From assembly GCA_009667805.1 (NCBI GenBank), contig CM019065.1, positions 17,806,952-17,870,951 on the forward strand: a stretch of 64,000 bases of DNA, in the 5' to 3' direction. Positions 53,013-64,000 of the stretch are shown here, piece by piece; position 1 is the first letter of the stretch, and each line of letters opens with the position of its first letter. Source of the DNA: Leptobrachium leishanense. Lineage: Eukaryota; Chordata; Amphibia; Anura; Megophryidae. A program made the translations under genes and the position numbers. Under the pieces are notes generated by a model. That model was not told the origin of the DNA and did no database searches. It worked only from the letters and a program-made list of their open reading frames with translations.

Positions 53013-53219
53013 CCTTTCACTGCTGATCCATTTCGCCCCTGTTTGCTCATTTTGACCATTTTATTCTCTTCACGTTTAAACGCGATTTAAAGTCGTGTTT
53101 GATTGTGGGACCCAGGCAAGTTATATATCCTTTTCTTCACTGGACTTGGAAGATTCAAGATATATCATTATTATTTGTGCATGTCGTGTCATAACACAAT
53201 GCTATAACAAAAAAACGTA
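53013..53219 (+). mobile_element. Left end of TTAA-target element
   Basis: After TTAA (53009-53012), CCCTTTCACTGCTGATCC and the following ~200 bases match the left end of the element at 28277 (GTTTAAACG, GACCCAG, TTATATATC, ATTATTAT.TGT blocks). The right end was not found; the satellite begins where the match ends. Confidence 0.75.
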
Positions 53220-56200
53220 CAGTGCAGGTAAATGTACAGAGCCGGTAACATCAGACCCGTAATGTACAGAGCCGGTAAATGTACAGAGCCGGTAACATCA
53301 GACCCGTAATTAACAGAGCCGGTAAATGTACAGAGCCGGTAACATCAGACCCGTAATGTACAGAGCCCGTAATGTACAGAGCCGGTAACATCAGACTCGT
53401 AATGTCCAGAGCCGGTAACATCAGACTCGTAATGTACAGAACCGGTAACATCAGACTCGTAATGTACAGAACCGGTAAATGTACAGAGCCGGTAACATCA
53501 GACCCGAAATGTACAGAGCCGGTAAATGTAAAGAGCCGGTAACATCAGACCCGAAATGTACAGAGCCGGTAAATGTACAGAGCCGGTAACATCAGATCCG
53601 TAATGTACAGAGCCGGTAACATCAGATCCGTTATATACAGAGCCGGTAACATCAGACCCGTAATGTACAGAGCCGGTAACTTCAGATCCGTTATATACAG
53701 AGCCGGTAACATCAGACCCGTAATGTACAGAGCCGGTAAATGTACAGAGCCGGTAACATTAGATCCGTAATGTACAGAGCCGGTAACATCAGACCCGTAA
53801 TGTACAGAGCCGGGAAATGTACAGAGCCAGTAACATCAGATCCGTAATGTACAGAGCCGGTAACGTCAGACTCGTAATGTACAGAGCCGGTAACTTCAGA
53901 CTCGTAATGTACAGAGCCGGTAACTTCAGACTCGTAATGTACAGAGCCGGTAACGTCAGACTCGTAATGTACAGAGCCGGTAACTTCAGACTCGTAATGT
54001 ACAGAGCCGGTAACGTCAGACTCGTAATGTACAGATCCGGTAACTTCAGACTCGTAATGTACAGAGCCGGTAACTTCAGACTCGTAATGTACAGATCCGG
54101 TAACTTTAGACTCGTAATGTACAGAGCCGGTAACTTCAGACTCGTAATGTACAGAGCCGGTAACGTCAGACTCGTAATGTACAGATCCGGTAACTTCAGA
54201 CTCGTAATGTACAGAGTCGGTAAATGTACAGAGCCAGTAACATCAGATCCGTAATGTACAGAGCCGGTAACATCAGACTCGTAATGTACAGAGCCGGTAA
54301 CTTCAGACTCGTAATGTACAGAGCCGGTAACTTCAGATTCGTAATGTACAGAGCCGGTAAATGTACAGAGCCGGTAACATCAGATCCGTAATGTACAGAG
54401 CCGGTAACATCAGACTCGTAATGTACAGAGCCGGTAACATCAGACCCGTAATGTACAGAGCCGGTAACGTTAGACTCGTAATGTACAGAGCCGGTAACTT
54501 CAGACTCGTAATGTACAGTGCCGGTAAATGTACAGAGCCGGTAACTTCATACGCATAATGTACAGTGCTGGTAAATGTACAGAGCCGGTAACGTCAGACT
54601 CGTAATGTACAGAGCCGGTAACTTCAGACTCGTAATGTACAGAGCCGGTAACGTCAGACTCGTAATGTACAGAGCCGGTAACTTCAGATTCGTAATGTAC
54701 AGAGCCGGTAAATGTACAGAGCCGGTAACATCAGATCCGTAATGTACAGAGCCGGTAACATCAGACTCGTAATGTACAGAGCCGGTAACATCAGACCCGT
54801 AATGTACAGAGCCGGTAACTTCAGACTCGTAATGTACAGTGCCGGTAAATGTACAGAGCCGGTAACTTCATACGCATAATGTACAGTGCTGGTAAATGTA
54901 CAGAGCCGGTAACGTCAGACTCGTAATATACAGAGCCGGTAACTTTAGACTTGTAATGTACAGAGCCGGTAACGTCAGACTCGTAATATACAGAGCCGGT
55001 AACTTTAGACTTGTAATGTACAGAGCCGGTAACGTCAGACTCGTAATGTACAGAGCCGGTAACTTTAGACTTGTAATGTACAGAGCTGGTAACATCAGAC
55101 TCATAATGTACAGAGCCGGTAACTTCAGACTCGTAATGTACAGAGCCGGTAACTTCAGACTCGTAATGTACAGAGCCGGTAACATCAGACTCGTAATGTA
55201 CAGAGCCGGTAACTTCAGACTCGTAATGTACAGTGCCGGTAACTTCAGGCTCGTAATGTACAGAGCCGGTAACGTCAGACTCGTAATGTACAGAGCCGGT
55301 AACTTCAGACTCGTAATGTACAGAGCCGGTAACGTCAGACTCGTAATGTACAGAGCCGGTAAATGTACAGAGCCGGTAACGTCAGACTCGTAATGTACAG
55401 AGCCGGTAACATCAGATTCGTAATGTACAGAGTCGGTAACGTCAGACTCGTAATGTACAGAGCCGGTAACATCAGACTCGTAATGTACAGAGCCGGTAAC
55501 GTCAGACTCGTAATGTACAGAGCCGGTAACTTCAGACTCGTAATGTACAGAGCCGGTAACTTCAGACTCGTAATGTACAGAGCCGGTAACGTCAGACTCG
55601 TAATGTACAGAGCCGGTAACTTCAGACTCGTAATGTACAGAGCCGGTAACGTCAGACTCGTAATGTACAGAGCCGGTAACTTCAGACTCGTAATATACAG
55701 AGCCGGTAACGTCAGACTCGTAATGTACAGAGCCGGTAAATGTACAGAGCCGGTAACGTCAGACTAGCAATGTAGTGAGCCGGTAACTTGAGACTCTTAG
55801 CGTACAGAGCCGGTAAATGTACAGTGCTGGTACATTCAGACCCGTGATGTACAGTGCCGGTAAATGTACAGAGCCGGTAACGTCAGATCCGTAATGTACA
55901 GAGCCGGTAAATGGACAGAACCGGTAACATCAGATCCGCAATGTACAAAGCCGGTAAATGTACTGAAATGGTAACGTCAGACTCGCAATGTACAGTGCCG
56001 GTAAATGGACAGAGCCGGTAAATGGACAGAGCCGGTAACGTCATACTAGCAATGTACAGTGCCGGTAAATGTACAGAACCGGTAACGTCAGACTCGTAAT
56101 GTACAGAGCCGGTAACGTCAGACTCGTAATGTACAGAGCCGGTAACGTCACTCGTAATGTACAAAGCCGGTAACATCAGACTCGTAATGTACAGAGCCGG

Positions 56201-59200
56201 TAACGTCAGACTCGTAATGTACAGAGCCGGTAACTTCAGACTCGTAATGTACAGAGCCGGTAACGTCAGACTCGCAATGTACAGTGCCGGTAAATGGACA
56301 GAGCCGGTAAATGGACAGAGCCGGTAACGTCATACTAGCAATGTACAGTGCCGGTAAATGTACAGAACCGGTAACGTCAGACTCGTAATGTACAGAGCCG
56401 GTAACGTCAGACTCGTAATGTACAGAGCCGGTAACGTCACTCGTAATGTACAAAGCCGGTAACATCAGACTCGTAATGTACAGAGCCGGTAACGTCAGAC
56501 TCGTAATGTACAGAGCCGGTAACTTCAGACTCGTAATGTACAGAGCCGGTAACGTCAGACTCGTAATGTACAGAGCCGGTAACGTCAGACTCGTAATGTA
56601 CAGAGCCGGTAACTTCAGACTCGTAATGTACAGAGCCGGTAACGTCAGACTCGTAATGTACAGAGCCGGTAACGTCAGACTCGTAATGTACAGAGCCGGT
56701 AACGTCAGACTCGTAATGTACAGCGCCGGTAACATCATACTCGCAATGTACAGAGCCGGTAACGTCAGAGTCGCAATGTACAAAGCCGGTAAATGTACTG
56801 AACCGGTAACATCATACTCGCAATGTACAGAGCCGGTAAATGGACAGAGCCGGTAACATCAGACTAGCAATGTACAGTGCCGGTAAATGTACAGAGCCGG
56901 TAACGTCAGACTTGTAATGTACAGTGCCGGTAAGTGTACAGAGCCGGTAACTTCAAAATCGGAATGTACAGCGCCGGTAACATCAGACTCGCAATGTACA
57001 GTGCCGGTAAATGTACAGAGCCGGTAACTTCAAAATCGGAATGTACAGAGCCGTTAACGTCAGACTCGCAATGTACAGAGCCGGTAAATGTACAGAGCCG
57101 GTAACGTCAGACTAGCAATGTAGTGAGCCGGTAACTTGAGACTCTTAGCGTACAGAGCCGGTAAATGTACAGTGCTGGTAAATGTACAGAGCCGGTAACA
57201 TCAGACTCGCAATGTACAGTGCAGGTAAATGTACAGAGCCGGTAACATCAGACTCGTAATGTACAGAGCCGGTAAATGGACAGAGCCGGTAAATGGACAG
57301 AGCCGGTAACATCAGACTAGCAATGTACAGTGCCGGTAAATGTACAGAGCCGGTAACTTCATACGTGCAATGTACAGTGCCGGTAACGTCAGACTTGTAA
57401 TGTACAGTGCCGGTAAATGTACAGTGACGGTAACGTCAGATTCATGATGTAAAGGGCCGGTAAATGTACAGAGCCGGTAACTTCAAAATCGGAATGTACA
57501 GCGCCGGTAACATCAGACTCGCAATGTACAGAGCCGGTAACATCAGACTCGTAATATACAGAGCCGGTAACATCAGACTCGTAATGTACAGAGCCGGTAA
57601 ATATGCAGAGCCGTTAACGTCAGACTCACAATGTACAGAGCCGGTAAATGTACAGAGCCGGTAACATCAGACTCGCAATGTATAAATGTACAGAGCCGGT
57701 AACATCAGACTCGTAATGTACAGAGCCGGTAACATCAGACTCGTAATGTACAGAGCCGGTAACATCAGACCCGTAATGTACAGAGCCGGTAACTTCAGAC
57801 TCGTAATGTACAGAGCCGGTAAATGTGCAGAGCCGGTAACTTCAGACTCGTAATGTACAGAGCCGGTAACATCAGATCCGTAATGTACAGAGCCGGTAAC
57901 ATCAGATTCGTAATGTACAGAGCCGGTAAATGTACAGAGCCGGTAACGTCAGACTAGCAATGTAGAGAGCCGGTAACTTGAGACTCATAGCGTACGGAGC
58001 CGGTAAATGTACAGTGCTGGTACATTCAGACTCGTGATGTACAGTGCCGGTAACGTCAGATCTGTAGTGTACAGAGCCGGTAAATATACTGAAATGGTAA
58101 CATCAGACTCGCAATGTACAGTGCCGGTAAATGGACAGAGTCGGTAAATGGACAGAGCCGGTAACGTCATACTAGCAATGCACAGTGCCGGTAAATGTAC
58201 AGAGCCGGTAACATCAGACCCGTAATGTACAGAGCCGGTAAATGTACAGAGCCGGTAACATCAGACTCGTAATGTACAGAGCCGGTAACTTCAGACTCGT
58301 AATGTACAGAGCCGGTAACGTCAGAGTCGCAATGTTCCTGAGCCGGTAACTTCAGACTCGTAATGTACAGAGCCGGTAAATGGACAGAGCCGGTAACTTC
58401 AGACTCGTAATTTACAGAGCCAGTAACATCAGACTCGTAATGTACAGAGCCGGTAACTTCAGACTCGTAATGTACAGAGCCGGTAACTTTAGACTCGTAA
58501 TTTACAGAGCCGGTAACGTCAGACTCGTAATGTACAGAGCCGGTAACTTCAGACTCGCAATGTACAGAGCCGGTAACGTCAGACTCGTAATGTACAGAGC
58601 CGGTAAATGTACAGAGCCGGTAACGTCAGACTCGTAATGTAAAGGGCCGGTAACATCAGACTCGTAATGTACAGAGCCGGTAACATCAGACTCGCAATGT
58701 ACAGAGCCGGTAACATCAGACTCGTAATGTACAGAGCCGGTAACTTTAGACTCGTAATGTACAGAGCCGGTAACTTCAGACTCGTAATGTACAGAGCCGG
58801 TAACATCAGACTCGTAATATACAGAGCCGGTAACGTCAGACTCGTAATGTACAGAGCCGGTAACATCAGACCCGTAATGTACAGAGCCGGTAACATCAGA
58901 CTCGTAATGTACAGAGCCGGTAACATCAGACTCGTAATGTACAGAGCCGGTAACATCAGAGTCGTAATGTACAGAGCCGGTAACGTCAGAGTCGTAATGT
59001 ACAGAGCCGGTAACATCAGACTCGCAATGTACAGAGCCGGTAACATCAGACTCGTAATGTACAGAGCCGGTAACATCAGACTCGCAATGTACAGAGCCGG
59101 TAACATCAGACTCGCAATGTACAGAGCCGGTAACATCAGACTCATAATGTACAGAGCCGGTAACATCAGACTCGTAATGTACAGAGCCGGTAACATCAGA

Positions 59201-61495
59201 CTCGTAATGTACAGAGCCGGTAACTTCAGACTCGTAATGTACAGAGCCGGTAACATCAGACCCGTAATGTACAGAGTCGGTAACTTCAGACTCGTAATGT
59301 ACAGAGCCGGTAACGTCAGAGTCGTAATGTACAGAGCCGGTAACATCAGACTCGCAATGTACAGAGCCGGTAACATCAGACTCGTAATGTACAGAGCCGG
59401 TAACATCAGACTCGCAATGTACAGAGCCGGTAACATCAGACTCGCAATGTACAGAGCCGGTAACATCAGACTCGTAATGTACAGAGCCGGTAACATCAGA
59501 CTCGTAATGTACAGAGCCGGTACCGTCAGACTCGTAATGTACAGAGCCGGTAACTTCAGACTCGTAATGTACAGAGCCGGTAACTTTAGACTCGTAATGT
59601 ACAGAGCCGGTAACATCAGACTCGTAATGTACAGAGCCGGTAACATCAGACTCGTAATGTACAGAGCCGGTAACTTTAGACTCGTAATGTACAGAGCCAG
59701 AAACGTCAGACTCGTAATGTACAGAGCCGGTAACTTCAGACTCGTAATGTACAGAGCCGGTAACATCAGACTCGTAATGTACAGAGCCGGTAACTTCAGA
59801 CTCGTAATGTACAGAGCCGGTAACATCAGACTCGTAATGTACAGAGCCAGAAACGTCAGACTCGTAATGTACAGAGCCGGTAACATCAGACTCGTAATGT
59901 ACAGAGCCGGTAACTTCAGACTCGTAATGTACAGAGCCGGTAACATCAGACTCGTAATGTACAGAGCCGGTAACTTTTGACTCGTAATGTACAGAGCCGG
60001 TACCGTCAGACTCGTAATGTACAGAGCCGGTAACTTCAGACTCGTAACGTACAGAGCCGGTAACATCAGACTCGTAATGTACAGAGCCGGTAACATCAGA
60101 CTCGCAATGTACAGAGCCGTTAACATCAGACTCGTAATGTACAGAGCCGGTAACATCAGACTCGTAATGTACAGAGCCGGTAACGTCAGACTCATAATGT
60201 ACAGAGCCGGTAACGTCAGACTCGTAATGTACAGAGCCGGTAACATCAGACTCGTAATGTACAGAGCCGGTAACGTCAGACTCGTAATGTACAGAGCCGG
60301 TAACATCAGACTCGCAATGTACAGAGCCGGTAACATCAGACTCGCAATGTACAGAGCCGGTAACATCAGACTCGCAATGTACAGAGCCGGTAACATCAGA
60401 CTCGTAATGTACAGAGCCGGTAACATCAGACTCGTAATGTACAGAGCCGGTACCGTCAGACTCGTAATGTACAGAGCCGGTAACTTCAGACTCGTAATGT
60501 ACAGAGCCGGTAACTTTAGACTCGTAATGTACAGAGCCGGTAACATCAGACTCGTAATGTACAGAGCCGGTAACATCAGACTCGTAATGTACAGAGCCGG
60601 TAACTTTAGACTCGTAATATACAGAGCCAGAAACGTCAGACTCGTAATGTACAGAGCCGGTAACTTCAGACTCGTAATGTACAGAGCCGGTAACATCAGA
60701 CTCGTAATGTACAGAGCCGGTAACTTCAGACTCGTAATGTACAGAGCCGGTAACATCAGACTCGTAATGTACAGAGCCAGAAACGTCAGACTCGTAATGT
60801 ACAGAATCGGTAACATCAGACTCGTAATGTACAGAGCCGGTAACTTCAGACTCGTAATGTACAGAGCCGGTAACATCAGACTCGTAATGTACAGAGCCGG
60901 TAACTTTTGACTCGTAATGTACAGAGCCGGTACCGTCAGACTCGTAATGTACAGAGCCGGTAACTTCAGACTCGTAACGTACAGAGCCGGTAACATCAGA
61001 CTCGTAATGTACAGAGCCGGTAACATCAGACTCGCAATGTACAGAGCCGTTAACATCAGACTCGTAATGTACAGAGCCGGTAACATCAGACTCGCAATGT
61101 ACAGAGCCGTTAACATCAGACTCGTAATGTACAGAGCCGGTAACATCAGACTCGTAATGTACAGAGCCGGTAACGTCAGACTCATAATGTACAGAGCCGG
61201 TAACGTCAGACTCGTAATGTACAGAGCCGGTAACATCAGACTCGTAATGTACAGAGCCGGTAACGTCAGACTCATAATGTACAGAGCCGGTAACGTCAGA
61301 CTCATAATGTACAGAGCCGGTAACGTCAGACTCGTAATGTACAGAACCGGTAAATGTACAAAGCCGGTAACATCAGAGTCGCAATGTACAAAGCCGGTAA
61401 ATGTACTGAACCGGTAACATCATACTCGCAATGTACAGAGCCGGTAAATGTACAGAGCCGGTAAATGAACAGAACCGGTAAATGTACAGAGTAGT
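53220..61495 (+). repeat. 8.3-kb satellite of 30-bp units
   Basis: About 275 units of CAGAGCCGGTAACATCAGAC followed by TCGTAATGTA, with variable positions (AACATC, AACGTC, AACTTC; CTCG, CCCG, TCCG) and frequent 15-base half units (CAGAGCCGGTAAATGTA). The right 2.5 kb is most uniform. Segmental copies: about 290 bases (55985 and 56275), about 330 bases (59011 and 59341) and about 930 bases (59521 and 60451). Because 30 is a multiple of three and the unit has no stop in two frames, long ORFs (up to 908 codons) occur on both strands and are artefacts. Confidence 0.96.
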
Positions 61496-62185
61496 TTTCT
61501 TACTCATGTATTTCCAGCTCAACACGTTTCATATCATTTTACAATGGAGAAACAGGATGGAATGAAGATGGGCGTCTGGTCAGAACTTTTTGGATAAGAC
61601 TCCGTAGAAGAACCATGTGGGAACCATAGCAATACCGTATTAGTTCTGACCTTCAGCTTGACCCAAACGTAAAAAAAAGGAAAATGAATATTATTGGTCT
61701 TTATAAAGCCATGAAAAGAATAAAACCATTAAAATCAGCAGAGAGGAATGAGTGTTCGGTCAATTGGATTCCTCACGATGAGAGGCACTGGCTGATCAGC
61801 TCGCCTCTTCACATCCTCGGCAGTGCAGATCATAACCACAAGTGGCTGTCCCAGTGTGAGCTGGCTAACAGTCTTTAAGGCATATGCCAGCCCTTCGCTT
61901 TGGAAGGCTGTCCTTGGGTTTTCCGAGGGAGACCAGGTTTGAGAAGATCTAGCACACCACCACCAAATAGCACAAATAATCTGTTCATGGAGGCTCGAGT
62001 GTGTCTTCAATTCCTTTAACCTAAAATTTACCCCAAATCCAAATAATACAATTATTTTAAATGTTGTAGATTTGAAAAATCCCTGAAAACTGTAAATTCA
62101 AGTCAACAAAATGCAGTTTTTAAATGCATGAAAAATACTAATTTTGAAAAGACAAAAAAAAATTTATTCTGGTATTTTACTGCAG
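61496..62185. other. Spacer before V2R exons
   Basis: Short open frames on both strands, none recognised. Confidence 0.4.
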
Positions 62186-62951
62186 GTTCCTGTCTCTGTC
62201 TGCACCCCGAGCTGTCCAGTTGGTTTTAGGAAGGTGCTCAGGAGGGATATGCCGGTCTGCTGCTTTGAGTGTGTTCCTTGTCCTCTGGGAGAAATCTCCA
62301 ACATGACAGGTGTGTTTATTCTAAAGGATATTCATGTGACTAAATGTAGATCATCAACTACAGAGAGGTGAAAATCTCCATTTTATGACATAAAGTAACT
62401 GATGCCCAAAACATTAAATTGATCAAATGAGTCACATCCACTCAACTAGAACAAGCCAAGAGCAACACTAAGAGCAAGTGAAATACATGCACTTATATTC
62501 CAACTCTGTATGGTTTCTTTCAGATTCCCTTGACTGCATCAAGTGTCCATGGGATAAATGGCCCAACATTCAGAAAGACAAATGTCACCCAAAGAACAGA
62601 GAGTTCCTCTCCTTTGAAGAACCTTTGGGTTCCACCATAGTTACCATATTCTGTTTTCTCCTCCTCGCTGCCACTTTCTGTCTTTGGGCTTTTCATTTGT
62701 TACAAGAACACTCCAATCGTCAGAGCAAATATCTTCTCTCTGAGTTGTCTTCTCCTCATCTCCATGTCTCTCTGCTTCCTCACCTCCTTAGCTTTTATCG
62801 GATACCCACAGCCTGAGAAATGTCTCTTACGATAAGTCACATTCGGTACAATCTTTACACTTTGTGTCTCCTGTATTTTGGCTAAAACCTTCATGGTGGT
62901 CTTTGCCTTCATGGCCACAAAGCCTGGGAGTAGATTAAGACAATGGGCCAG
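62186..62951 (+). pseudogene. V2R-type vomeronasal receptor pseudogene, two exons
   Basis: Exon 62186-62309 (124 bases, the usual length of this exon in V2R genes) has acceptor TACTGCAG and donor CAG|GTGTGT. It encodes the Cys-rich linker: CTPSCPVGFRKV, CCFECVPCPLGEISNMT. The next exon starts at 62524 after TTTCAG with CIKCPWDKWPN and FLSFEEPLG, then transmembrane helix 1. A frameshift near 62702 and a TAA at 62833-62835 break it, though the next helices stay readable ([36 protein letters not shown]). It stops at 62951, where LTR-like sequence begins. These receptors are family C GPCRs of chemosensory neurons. Confidence 0.9.
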
Positions 62952-63871
62952 TGTAACGATCTGGACGTTCTGAGCCCCCGGTGCCCTCTTGTATGCTGCT
63001 GCTTGATTTCGTCTTGCATTGATTATGCAGGTTCCAGGACTTTTCTTTTACCTGTTGTCTGCAACATCGTCCTGGAACCTCACCTAGACTCTCTCTGAAC
63101 TAATGAACAGTGTTTAAAAGGAAGCAACACCGTCAAGTCGGGGCTTCCTCCTTCATTGAGGTCCTGGCCCTGGTATAGTGCAGACGCTTATTCCTGCTTC
63201 CTTGCTTGTACACTTCATGATTCATAGACATTCCTCGTTTACCCTCTGCTATAGTTCTGGACATTATTTCCTCACATTACGGTACCCTCCTTTGCTCCCT
63301 GTGCCCCTGCCTATCATTGATCCCCTCGCTTTGTACATGACGATCCTGTTTGCCTGTTTCTGTATAGACTCCTGCTTGTGTATTCTCCCAATTCTATTGA
63401 TTACTCCTATTGTACTGTTGCCTGGTATATTTATGTTATTTGTACGTTATGTTTATTTAGTCTCCTGTGTCTTAAGCTCTATCACCCCATCTTGTATTTC
63501 AGTCTCCTCCTGCTGATCCTTGTTTCTCATGCCTCTTTGCTGCTCCTAGATTCAGTTCCCACTCTGGGCTGGGGCCCTCCTGTTAACTCTTGCCTCTCCG
63601 TGTCCCTCCTCTGCTCTTGTCTCTTCTCATTGAGGTTCTTCCCTAGTTAGAGGCACACTGAAGGACCTACCCCAGCTTCGTATTCCCTTTCTTCCTTGCC
63701 CTCCTGTCCCTCACGTTTCTGCCTGGTTCCCTTGTCTGGAATATGTATATCTTGTGTGTACTGATGTGTTTTAGTTCTAGTCTCTTGTTTGGTATTGTGC
63801 TTTAGTTCTGGTTTCCTGTTGGTGTATCTTGTTTTGTTTAATAAACCCTGTTAGGCTCACACCCTGTTACA
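62952..63871 (+). mobile_element. Candidate LTR cutting off the V2R pseudogene
   Basis: 920 bases from TGTAACGATCTGG to CACCCTGTTACA, i.e. TGTAAC...GTTACA ends. TTTAAAAGG at about 63113 (TATA-like) and TTTAATAAACC at about 63837 (poly(A) signal) are in LTR-like places. Neither a target duplication nor a primer binding site starting TGG follows, so it may be a solo LTR with decayed edges or the left LTR of an element leaving the window. Confidence 0.5.
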
Positions 63872-64000
63872 TCCTCAGCCCCTGCTGTGCTTCCTGGGGG
63901 TCTGGACATAGTTCAGTGCCAAGGGCTGGTCGTTTGCCAGCACCATGTAATGGCTGAGCGGTGTCCGAGGGGGCGGGGCCTGGCGTGGTCGCGAGGAGCC
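63872..64000. other. Window end, unassigned
   Basis: GC-rich (GGGGGCGGGGCCTGG). Possibly internal to a retroelement that starts at 62952. Confidence 0.3.

Noticed and set aside
58579..61305. 908-codon minus-strand ORF of ten-residue hydrophobic repeats, and plus-strand ORFs of 437, 307 and 166 codons
   Set aside because: They lie wholly in the 30-bp satellite; the unit is a multiple of three with no stop, so open frames follow automatically on both strands.
53220..61495. Possible CRISPR array because of regular short repeats
   Set aside because: No unique spacers, eukaryotic context, no cas genes; it is a tandem satellite.
61684..62010. 64-codon plus and 91-codon minus ORFs as an upstream V2R exon
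   Set aside because: Neither matches the V2R ligand-binding domain and no splice sites with the right phase were found.

Overview
The window is vertebrate nuclear DNA with introns, GT-AG splice sites and no bacterial features. It most likely comes from an amphibian, probably a frog. The evidence is the combination of L2 and CR1-type LINEs, an L1 remnant, DIRS tyrosine-recombinase retrotransposons, Ty3/gypsy elements, hAT, Tigger-like and TTAA-target DNA transposons, and a type-2 vomeronasal receptor (V2R) pseudogene. Species cannot be named from the sequence alone.

Genes are a small minority. (1) On the minus strand, positions 31338-41489 hold a 13-exon AGC protein kinase gene. It has one HR1-like coiled coil, an acidic linker, a complete kinase domain and a protein kinase N-like tail. 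All splice phases agree and the exons sum to 544 codons including the stop. Its first exon, however, has lost both the ATG and the TATA box that are intact in (2). (2) A stand-alone duplicate of promoter plus exon 1 lies at 52736-52900 and starts with a Met-Gly-Asn-Cys type N-terminus. (3) Two exons of a V2R pseudogene lie at 62186-62951.

Layout: 1-2.7 kb CR1-like LINE (minus; 3' end off the left edge). 3.1-4.5 kb Ty3/gypsy integrase fragment. 4.6-6.9 kb L1-type element with ORF1 but no ORF2. 6.9-7.8 kb candidate LTR. 7.8-9.4 kb 48-bp minisatellite. 10.0-10.6 kb 14-bp G-rich array. 10.7-12.9 kb TIR element holding a hAT element that holds a tandem array. 13.2-17.2 kb TAA-rich array split by an L2 insertion. 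17.4-20.8 kb recent Ty3/gypsy element with identical LTRs, a target duplication and a deleted reverse transcriptase. 21-22.8 kb palindromic repeats. 22.8-27.1 kb 5'-truncated DIRS element split by a hAT element. 28.1-30.0 kb L2 split by a hairpin-rich TTAA element. 31.3-41.5 kb kinase gene with Tigger-like, foldback and CR1 pieces in its introns. 42.2-50.7 kb hAT element holding a DIRS element that holds a second hAT and a further TIR element. 50.7-51.4 kb 33-bp array. 51.5-52.3 kb TIR element. 53.0-61.5 kb TTAA element end followed by an 8.3-kb 30-bp satellite. 62.2-63.9 kb V2R remnant and candidate LTR.

Two themes stand out. Insertions can be ordered by empty-site comparison inside the window itself. 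Tandem arrays repeatedly sit inside non-autonomous transposons, and one array family occurs in two unrelated transposon families.
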